From Cyanobacteria bacterium UBA8803 (GTDB lineage Bacteria > Cyanobacteriota > Cyanobacteriia > Cyanobacteriales > Coleofasciculaceae): 12,159 nt of DNA. Below, one piece after another: positions 6,473-12,159 of the stretch. Within the stretch, counting starts at the first letter, position 1; each line of letters starts with the position of its first letter. The stretch covers positions 1-12,159 of the forward strand of contig DNXU01000409.1 of NCBI GenBank assembly GCA_003505715.1, written 5' to 3'. The notes under the pieces are model-generated. The model was given only the letters and a program-made list of their open reading frames with translations. It did not search any database and was not told the DNA's origin. The translations under genes and the position numbers were made by a program.

Positions 6473-7510
6473 GTGGGTCTTTTCAGTCGCTTATCACGGG
6501 ATATGGGTATAGATCTGGGTACTGCTAATACTTTAGTATATGTATCCGGCAAAGGCATTGTTCTGCAAGAGCCTTCTGTGGTCGCCATCGACCAAGATCT
6601 AAAAGTTCCGCTAGCCGTAGGCGAGGATGCAAAAAAAATGTTAGGGAGAACCCCAGGTAATGTGGTTGCCCTGCGTCCTCTCCGCGATGGCGTGATTGCT
6701 GACTTCGATACTGCCGAACTGATGCTCAAGCAGTTTATCCGGCGAGTACACGAAGGTAAAACGCTAGTTCAGCCTCGGATTGTCATTGGCATTCCTAGTG
6801 GCGTGACGGGCGTAGAACGGCGGGCGGTCATGGAAGCAGCATCTCAAGCTGGTGCTAGAGATGTTTATTTAATTGATGAGCCAGTAGCAGCCGCCATTGG
6901 CGCAGGACTACCGGTAGCAGAGCCAACGGGCAACATGATTATTGATATCGGTGGCGGCACTACAGAAGTGGCGGTACTGAGTTTACAAGGTACGGTACTA
7001 AGCGAGTCAGTACGGGTTGCTGGCGATGAATTGAGTGAATCCATCACTCATTACATGAAAAAAGTCCATAACTTGGTCATTGGAGAGCGCACCGCTGAAG
7101 AAATTAAAATTCAGATCGGCTCAGCTTATCCGACTCATGATGATGACGATGCAACATTGGAAGTACGGGGCTTACACCTACTTTCCGGTTTGCCGCGAAC
7201 TGTTAGCATCAAAGGACCGGAAATTCGCGAAAGCATGTCGGAGCCACTTTCGGTCATTGTTGATGCTGTGAAACGCACCCTAGAACGGACGCCGCCGGAA
7301 CTGGCAGCTGATATTATAGATCGAGGCATTATGCTCGCGGGTGGCGGCGCTTTATTGAAGGGCTTGGATACATTGATCAGCCATGAAACGGGTATTGTTA
7401 CTCATGTGGCGGCAGATCCACTAAGCTGTGTAGTTTTGGGAACTGGTCGAGTTCTGGAGAACTTCAAACAGCTAGAGCGAGTGTTCAGCGGACATTCCCG
7501 CCATCTATAG
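6473..7510 (+). CDS. mreB: Rod-shape determining protein MreB (bacterial actin)
   Basis: 345 residues, the normal MreB length, starting at GTG 6473 so that the protein begins MGLFSRLSRDMGIDLGTANT as is usual for the family. It shows the actin-fold nucleotide motifs: phosphate-1 IDLGTANT (13-20), the catalytic-region LIDEPVAAAIGAG (133-145), phosphate-2 DIGGGTTE (158-165) and the adenosine motif GIMLAGGGALLKG (285-297). MreB forms ATP-dependent membrane-bound filaments that guide side-wall peptidoglycan synthesis with MreC and MreD. In cyanobacteria it is needed for normal cell shape. It is the first gene of mreBCD; mreC follows after about 110 bp. The ribosome site is weak (AGGGGCG about ten bases upstream). 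Identification is secure. Confidence 0.97.
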   Translation: MGLFSRLSRDMGIDLGTANTLVYVSGKGIVLQEPSVVAIDQDLKVPLAVGEDAKKMLGRTPGNVVALRPLRDGVIADFDTAELMLKQFIRRVHEGKTLVQPRIVIGIPSGVTGVERRAVMEAASQAGARDVYLIDEPVAAAIGAGLPVAEPTGNMIIDIGGGTTEVAVLSLQGTVLSESVRVAGDELSESITHYMKKVHNLVIGERTAEEIKIQIGSAYPTHDDDDATLEVRGLHLLSGLPRTVSIKGPEIRESMSEPLSVIVDAVKRTLERTPPELAADIIDRGIMLAGGGALLKGLDTLISHETGIVTHVAADPLSCVVLGTGRVLENFKQLERVFSGHSRHL

Positions 7511-7623
7511 AGTTGATTCATCAAAGATCGGCCTTGAGGAGTTTTGCTCGCAAGCCACATGATCCGTCTACCTGCACTATTGAAAACAAGCGCGTCAGCT
7601 AGAAGCTGGTCAATAGACAAACT

Positions 7624-8379
7624 ATGTACATAATGCGTCGCTGGTGGGACAAACATGGGGTAGCCATTGTGCTAGGAGGACTAACTCTGAGTACGGCGTG
7701 GTTTATTCGCCAGACTCAGGGAGCAGCACTCTTCGAGGCTTACCAGTTACTGGCTCGTCCCTTTCAATCTAGTCCTACCCAAGAGGAACGCCTAATCAAT
7801 GCTCGCGTCTTGGAATTGCAACAGCGCTTAGCCGAACTCGAAAGTCAAAATCAGACGCTCAAAGAGCTGTTAGATTTCTCTAAAACCCAGAAACAGCAAG
7901 GAATTTCTGCACCAATTGTGGGGCGGAGTGCCGATCACTGGTGGCAACAGGTAACCCTAGGTCGCGGCAGTCAAGCGGGTATTACAGTTAACTCTGTAGT
8001 TATGGCTCCTGGTGGTTTAGTCGGACGAGTGGTGAACGTGACACCAAATACTAGCCGGGTCTTGCTCATCACCGACGCCACCAGTCAGGTGGGTGCTGTA
8101 GTCAGTCGCAGTCGCAGGATGGGGTTTATCCGGGGACAAGGGTCAAATCGTGCTGTAATGCAATTCTTTGATAAAGTACCAGAGGCACGTCGAGGTGATG
8201 TGGTATCAACCTCACCCGTCAGCAAACTTTTCCCGCCCGGTTTGCCGTTGGGACGGGTAGAGTCTGTAAATATCCATAAAAGCCCTGCTCCAGAGGCGAT
8301 AATCTCTCTGACCGCACCGTTTGATTCCCTAGAATGGGTAATGGTTTATCCGCAGTCAACGGCGATCGAGACAGAATAG
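7624..8379 (+). CDS. mreC: Rod-shape determining protein MreC
   Basis: 251 residues with the MreC plan: a short basic cytoplasmic start (MRRWWDKHG), one membrane segment at about residues 12-28, a coiled coil at about 55-88 (ARVLELQQRLAELESQNQTL), then the periplasmic beta-barrel region (APIVGRSADHWWQQVTLGRG, VVMAPGGLVGRVVNVTPNTS, VLLITDATSQVGAVVSRS, and a GDVVSTSPVSKLFPPGLPLG stretch). MreC links MreB filaments to periplasmic wall-synthesis enzymes. The start is uncertain by three codons: ATG 7624 or ATG 7633 (MRRWW), neither with a clear Shine-Dalgarno. A small CAGCT-AGA-AGCTG hairpin (7596-7608) lies just upstream. It ends about 110 bp before mreD. Confidence 0.93.
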   Translation: MYIMRRWWDKHGVAIVLGGLTLSTAWFIRQTQGAALFEAYQLLARPFQSSPTQEERLINARVLELQQRLAELESQNQTLKELLDFSKTQKQQGISAPIVGRSADHWWQQVTLGRGSQAGITVNSVVMAPGGLVGRVVNVTPNTSRVLLITDATSQVGAVVSRSRRMGFIRGQGSNRAVMQFFDKVPEARRGDVVSTSPVSKLFPPGLPLGRVESVNIHKSPAPEAIISLTAPFDSLEWVMVYPQSTAIETE

Positions 8380-8430
8380 TAAAGCTTGCTCTTCCTAGTC
8401 CAATTTAGGAATGGGCAATAAGAAATTTTG

Positions 8431-8465
8431 AATTATGAACTTTCAATGAATAGAAATTCATAATT
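8431..8465. repeat. Inverted repeat between mreC and mreD
   Basis: AATTATGAA (8431-8439) and TTCATAATT (8457-8465) form a perfect 9-bp AT-rich inverted repeat with a 17-base loop. AATTATGAA-type strings recur in cyanobacterial spacers, so this could be repeat debris. It is not GC-rich, so I do not call it an intrinsic terminator; mreD could still be read from the mreB transcript. Confidence 0.45.
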
Positions 8466-8492
8466 TTTGGGGCATGGTAGAGAAGTAAAGTC

Positions 8493-9056
8493 GTGAACAA
8501 TCTTTCTAACCTTTCCAACCTTTCTAACCTTTCACCTTGGGTTCGTCAAATTGTCAATTGGACAGTGACGGTTACTTCAGTCATGATCTGCGTGATGATT
8601 TTACCAATACGTTTACCAGGGATGGAATTATTGGGAATTGCCCCCAACTGGTTGTTGATTTGGGTGGTGGCCTGGAGCATCAAACGGCCAGCAATTCAAG
8701 GGGCACTGGCTGGGTTGGTATTAGGACTGATTCAAGATGGTATGACTTCCCCTGAACCCACCCACGTCTTGAGTCTTGCCTTAGTGGGAATATTGACGGC
8801 TCGAATACAAAAGCAAAGGTATATTCAAGAAGATTTTATTTCAGTGGCGTTAATTGTTTTTGGTATGGTAGTGGTTGGCGAGACAGTGACTGCCATTCAG
8901 TATAGTTTGCTTGGCGATCGCTCTCTGGCAACAATTTGGACTGACCACCAAAGCATTGCCCTCTCCTCAGCTATTCTCAGTAGTCTCTGGGCACCAGTGG
9001 TTTACTATCCCCTCAATCGCTGGTGGGAGCAGATGAATTTAATTGAACAATCGTGA
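8493..9056 (+). CDS. mreD: Rod-shape determining protein MreD
   Basis: 187 residues, mostly hydrophobic, with about five likely membrane segments (near residues 20-40, 45-60, 68-82, 88-100 region and 110-135, plus a C-terminal one), and position immediately after mreC. These match MreD, the polytopic inner-membrane partner of MreC in the elongation complex. MreD sequences are poorly conserved, so the call rests on size, hydropathy and operon place. The start is GTG 8493, preceded by AGAGAAG. The first 14 residues contain four NLS repeats coded by a 9-bp tandem repeat (8499-8534), which suggests that the N-terminal tail grew by slippage; a real start further inside is possible, though no better candidate is obvious. 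The gene carries a HIP1 site at 8914-8921. Confidence 0.85.
   Translation: MNNLSNLSNLSNLSPWVRQIVNWTVTVTSVMICVMILPIRLPGMELLGIAPNWLLIWVVAWSIKRPAIQGALAGLVLGLIQDGMTSPEPTHVLSLALVGILTARIQKQRYIQEDFISVALIVFGMVVVGETVTAIQYSLLGDRSLATIWTDHQSIALSSAILSSLWAPVVYYPLNRWWEQMNLIEQS
8499..8534 (+). repeat. 9-bp tandem repeat encoding (NLS)x4 at the MreD N-terminus
   Basis: Four in-frame copies of AACCTTTCT with single-base changes (AATCTTTCT, AACCTTTCC, AACCTTTCT, AACCTTTCA). Because the unit is three codons, copy-number change would only lengthen or shorten the cytoplasmic tail. Confidence 0.8.
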
Positions 9057-9149
9057 TTAAATTAAGCTGTTGCTGTATTTAAATAGGGTATGAGTATTTG
9101 GAGCAAGCGAACAGGGAATATGTGATTTAAATGCAGGACACTTAATACT

Positions 9150-9177
9150 CATCCTTCATCCTTCATCCTTCATCCTT
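9150..9177. repeat. Four tandem copies of CATCCTT overlapping the end of the HAD gene
   Basis: Four perfect heptamer units (9150-9156, 9157-9163, 9164-9170, 9171-9177). The stop codon of the minus-strand hydrolase (TGA, 9158-9156) and its last residues MKDEG are made by the repeat. Confidence 0.85.
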
Positions 9178-9944
9178 CCTAAAAGGTAATGGGCAGCTGC
9201 CAGCAGGTCGCTAGATATTTGAGTTGGCTGGAATTGCTTTAGGTAAAGACTAGAGCGAATGCCGCAGGTGAGTGCAATTGTAGGAATAGACAACGCTTGC
9301 GCGGCTAGGAGGTCAGCTTCAGTATCGCCCACCATCCAAGCTGATATAGAATTAGGGCTAGTGCGAGCTTGATCGAGAATAGCTTGTTGTAAAAGTTGCT
9401 GTTTCGCCTCAGCATAGTTTTGATAAGCGGCATGGCGATCGCAAGTCCCGTAAATGCCGCTAAAAAGACGAGTCAAACCGTAATTTCTTAAGATTTGTGT
9501 GGCTTGTTTCTGACAGCGCAATGTCACCAATATGAGCCGGACTCTCCTCGCGTGGAGCAAGGCTAATGCCCAACTGACTCCTGATTGTAGCTTATCTTGC
9601 TTTAATAAGGCAGGTTGATTCACAATCTCGACTACGCGCCCCAAAAAGAAATCACTTTGTTCCCCTTGGAGACCAGAACGCATCGCAATTTCCATATCGG
9701 GGACGCGGTCTTGCTTCATTTGCCAGAACTGCTGTTTGTTCAGCTGCTGGATGGACGTGGTTTGGTAGGTGGCTTTGGTATAAGCTAAGGCTAGCTTATA
9801 CGTGCTGTAATAGCGATTGGAAACATCGACGATCGGACCGTCAAAGTCACAATATACAGTTAACTGTTTTGAGCAGAGGGGGGTAGTATTGTGGCTGGGA
9901 TAGTAGTGGGATGGTTGCAAGTCTGAGGCAGCAACGCTGGTCAT
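9156..9944 (-). CDS. HAD-superfamily hydrolase
   Basis: 262 residues. Haloacid dehalogenase motifs are in order: motif I DFDGPIVD (33-40; nucleophile D33, acid/base D35), motif II Thr in LILVTLR (137-143), a candidate motif III Lys near 181, and motif IV GDTEADLLAA (206-215, metal-binding Asp 207 and 211). A helical cap lies between motifs I and II, as in C1-type phosphatases of the phosphoglycolate phosphatase/beta-phosphoglucomutase kind. Substrate cannot be told from sequence; most relatives dephosphorylate small metabolites. Residues 1-27 before the first strand are poorly ordered-looking, and no strong ribosome site precedes ATG 9944 (only AAAGA), so the true start could be later. The C-terminus runs into a CATCCTT repeat. 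It is oriented against mreBCD and away from the kinase, so it is its own unit. It carries a HIP1 site at 9435-9442. Confidence 0.85.
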   Translation of the reverse strand: MTSVAASDLQPSHYYPSHNTTPLCSKQLTVYCDFDGPIVDVSNRYYSTYKLALAYTKATYQTTSIQQLNKQQFWQMKQDRVPDMEIAMRSGLQGEQSDFFLGRVVEIVNQPALLKQDKLQSGVSWALALLHARRVRLILVTLRCQKQATQILRNYGLTRLFSGIYGTCDRHAAYQNYAEAKQQLLQQAILDQARTSPNSISAWMVGDTEADLLAAQALSIPTIALTCGIRSSLYLKQFQPTQISSDLLAAAHYLLGRMKDEG

Positions 9945-10084
9945 AAATCTTTACTGAGACGTACTTTTGTGAAATGCTTCTTTACACGATAACAGTTTCA
10001 ACACAATTTTTAATGCAGCTTTATTAACATTTAGTATTAGTATGAGTTATTTCAAGAGAGTGTTAAAATTCTTCCGTGGAAGAG

Positions 10085-10120
10085 GGAGAGGGAGGGCCCA
10101 TCACGCTCTCTTCCCTCTCC
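10085..10120. repeat. Inverted repeat upstream of the kinase gene
   Basis: GGAGAGGGA (10085-10093) and TCCCTCTCC (10112-10120) form a 9-bp stem with an 18-base loop containing GGGCCC. It lies about 100 bp before the kinase start in the 282-bp divergent spacer. It could be a leader hairpin or repeat debris; no T-run follows on the plus strand, and no clear promoter was found around it. Confidence 0.4.
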
Positions 10121-10226
10121 GTCTCCTTAGGATATTAATATTGGGGAAATAATAATGCGGAGGCGCGGTATTCCTCCCACGCTAAAGTAGAGCGGGTATA
10201 GCATGGGTCTCCTGCCGCGAAGACAG

Positions 10227-12159
10227 ATGAGCTACTGTATCAACCCTAGTTGCCCTGAGCCTGAAGATCCAGCCAACACCAACAATCGCATTTGCCGCCA
10301 TTGTGGCTCAGAGTTATTACTACAAGGACGCTATCAGGTGATGCGTCTGTTGAGTGATACTAGTGGCTTCGGGAAGGTTTATGAAGCCTATGAAGGGACA
10401 ACACCCAAAATTCTGAAAGTCCTGAAACCAAAGCACAACAATAACCCTAGAGTAATTGAGCTATTCCAGCAAGAGGCTGTAGTCCTAAGTCAGCTAAATC
10501 ATCCCGGCATTCCTAAAGTAGAGTCCGATAGCTACTTTCAGTTTTTCTCCAGAAAGGGTACTGAGCCGTTGCATTGCATCATCATGGAGAAAATTGATGG
10601 GCTTAACTTAAAACAGTGGATGAAGCAGCAAGGTAATCACCCAATTTCAGAGGAGCAGGCGCTGGATTGGTTAAAACAGCTCGTCAAGATTTTGCATCTC
10701 GTTCATCAAAAAAATTACTTCCATCGTGACATTAAACCGGAAAACATCATGCTCCGAGCCGACGGGCAACTGGTTTTGATTGATTTTGGCACGGCCAGAG
10801 AGTTGACCTATACTTACCTAGCTGAAGTCGGTGGTGCAGGCAGTGTTACTAGGATTAGTTCCGCTGGTTACACCCCACCAGAACAAGAAAAGGGTCATGC
10901 CGTTCCCCAATCTGATTTCTATGCCTTGGGACGTACTTTTGTCTATTTGTTAACGGCTAAACAGGTAACCGATCAGATTATTTACGATCCCTTAACCGAT
11001 CAATGTAATTGGCGCAACCAAGCTCCTAGTATCTCACCTCAACTCGCCAACTTTATCGATAAGCTGATGGCTCCCAGAGCTACGGATCGGCATAAAAATA
11101 CTCAGGATATTTTAGACGATATAGCTCATTTTGGTCAAGATTTATCCCCTGCTGAATCAATACCTGAATCAGCTACTTACGTTGAAAAAACTACCACAAA
11201 TCAATCTTCTTCCCTACCAGCACCTGATAAGATTTCTTCAACTACTCAGCAGGTTATCAAACCTCAAAAAAAGTGGCTGATTGTGGGGACTGTAACTTTA
11301 ATTGTTGGGTGGGGCGGATATGGAATGTGGCAATTTTATCAAAACTCTATACCAACAGTTATCCCTATCCTTAACGGTCAGACTGGAGAACTGAGCTATG
11401 TAAACTATCTGGCTTTCACTGCTGATGGAAAAAGATTACTTAGTGGTACTGCGGATAACAAGATTAGACTTTGGGATTTGACAAGTGGGAAAAAAAATCG
11501 CACTATTGTCAAGTATTCTATACCAATTAATTTCTTTGCTCTAGGCCCTTATGAGCAAACAATTGCCACAGGTGGTGCTAACAATACTATTAAAATTTGG
11601 GAGTTTTCTACTGGAAAATTAATTCGCACAATCGTTGGTCATTCTAGCTATATTAACTACCTGCTCGTCAGCAACGACGGCAAAAAAGTAGTGAGTGCTA
11701 GTGCTGACAATACCGTTAGAATTTGGGATTTTGATACGGGTAAATTAATTCAAACTCTCAAAGGCCATTCTAGTCCAGTTAATTATCTTGCTATTACTCA
11801 TGATGGTAAAAAAATAGCGAGTGCTAGTGCTGACACTACCATCATAATTTGGGATTTTGATACCGACAAATTGCTCCAGACTCTCAAAGGACATGCCAGT
11901 CCTGTTAAGCCTATAGTCATTAGCAACGATGACAAAAAATTAGTCAGTGGTAGTGCTGACGGTACGATGAAAATTTGGGATTTAGTCACCTACCAAGAAA
12001 TCCGCACCATGAAAGGGCATTCTAGCTCAGTTAATTCTCTAGCGATTAGTCCTGATGGCAAGAAATTAGTTAGTGGTAGTGCTGATGGTAAGATTAAAAT
12101 TTGGAATTTAGCCACCTACCAAGAAATCCGTACCTGGAAAGGGCATTCTAGCTCAGTTA
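10227..12159 (+). CDS. Zn-ribbon Ser/Thr protein kinase with WD40 repeats (3' end outside window)
   Basis: The frame is open from ATG 10227 to the window edge (644 codons, no stop). An in-frame ATG at 10203 would add MGLLPRRQ, but MSYCINPSC is the usual opening of this cyanobacterial family. Parts in order: a four-Cys zinc ribbon (C4, C9, C23, C26); a Hanks-type kinase domain at about 34-300, with glycine loop SGFGKVYE (first Gly of GxGxxG replaced), candidate ATP-binding Lys 64 in KILKVLK, HRDIKPEN (166-173), DFG (186-188) and a YTPPEQ P+1 region; a Ser/Thr/Pro-rich linker; one membrane segment (349-368); then WD40 blades from about 385, six complete plus the start of a seventh. The catalytic residues look intact. 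It is likely a membrane-anchored kinase with a beta-propeller sensor or scaffold on the other side; its targets are unknown. The last blades are nearly identical in DNA. Confidence 0.9.
   Translation, partial: MSYCINPSCPEPEDPANTNNRICRHCGSELLLQGRYQVMRLLSDTSGFGKVYEAYEGTTPKILKVLKPKHNNNPRVIELFQQEAVVLSQLNHPGIPKVESDSYFQFFSRKGTEPLHCIIMEKIDGLNLKQWMKQQGNHPISEEQALDWLKQLVKILHLVHQKNYFHRDIKPENIMLRADGQLVLIDFGTARELTYTYLAEVGGAGSVTRISSAGYTPPEQEKGHAVPQSDFYALGRTFVYLLTAKQVTDQIIYDPLTDQCNWRNQAPSISPQLANFIDKLMAPRATDRHKNTQDILDDIAHFGQDLSPAESIPESATYVEKTTTNQSSSLPAPDKISSTTQQVIKPQKKWLIVGTVTLIVGWGGYGMWQFYQNSIPTVIPILNGQTGELSYVNYLAFTADGKRLLSGTADNKIRLWDLTSGKKNRTIVKYSIPINFFALGPYEQTIATGGANNTIKIWEFSTGKLIRTIVGHSSYINYLLVSNDGKKVVSASADNTVRIWDFDTGKLIQTLKGHSSPVNYLAITHDGKKIASASADTTIIIWDFDTDKLLQTLKGHASPVKPIVISNDDKKLVSGSADGTMKIWDLVTYQEIRTMKGHSSSVNSLAISPDGKKLVSGSADGKIKIWNLATYQEIRTWKGHSSSV
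11985..12159 (+). repeat. Near-identical WD40 blade repeats (126-bp period)
   Basis: GAAAGGGCATTCTAGCTCAG occurs at 12011-12030 and again at 12137-12156, exactly 126 bp (42 codons, one blade) apart. The flanking ACCTACCAAGAAATCCG also repeats. Earlier blades have diverged more, so the last ones are recent copies. Confidence 0.8.

Noticed and set aside
11798..11989. A 63-residue minus-strand ORF at the right end
   Set aside because: It is antisense to the WD40 repeats; its internal repeats only mirror the blades.

Overview
The window comes from a cyanobacterium. Five HIP1 octamers (GCGATCGC) lie in it, all inside host genes. The small SSB beside a divergent mreBCD operon is an arrangement I remember from Nostoc-type genomes. 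Zn-ribbon/Ser-Thr kinase/WD40 proteins and tandem short repeats between genes are also typical of the phylum. I cannot name the genus from sequence alone.

Layout: (1) 167-904 (+) encodes an exported SIMPL-domain protein. (2) 1004-6156 (-) is the main feature: a single-stranded DNA-binding protein gene (ssb) cut into three exons (6156-6093, 3663-3559, 1200-1004) by two complete, sense-oriented group II introns (6092-3664 and 3558-1201). Each intron carries its own reverse transcriptase/maturase. Removing both introns restores an uninterrupted 121-residue SSB reading frame ending in an acidic DEAEF tip, so this is a split gene and not a wreck. A 14-bp palindrome that fits the cyanobacterial LexA-box consensus as I remember it lies 7 bases upstream of the ssb start. 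(3) 6473-9056 (+) is mreB-mreC-mreD, the cell-shape operon, divergent from ssb. (4) 9156-9944 (-) is a HAD-family hydrolase whose last codons and stop are made by a heptanucleotide repeat array. (5) 10227 to the window edge (+) is a Zn-ribbon Ser/Thr protein kinase with one membrane segment and WD40 repeats, still open at the end of the window.

How it works together: the cell can only make this SSB if both introns splice out of the ssb transcript. That should require the two intron-encoded maturases, which are translated from inside the same transcript. Without splicing, translation of exon 1 stops four codons into the first intron. The two introns are clearly sisters: they share the same ends, the same branch-point spacing, alignable proteins and the same insertion phase. 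They have different exon-recognition loops, each nearly matching its own 5' exon. In both, the maturase reading frame runs through catalytic domain V, so the same bases serve as ribozyme core and protein code. The downstream intron's maturase has lost the HH of its HNH endonuclease motif, while the upstream one keeps it.
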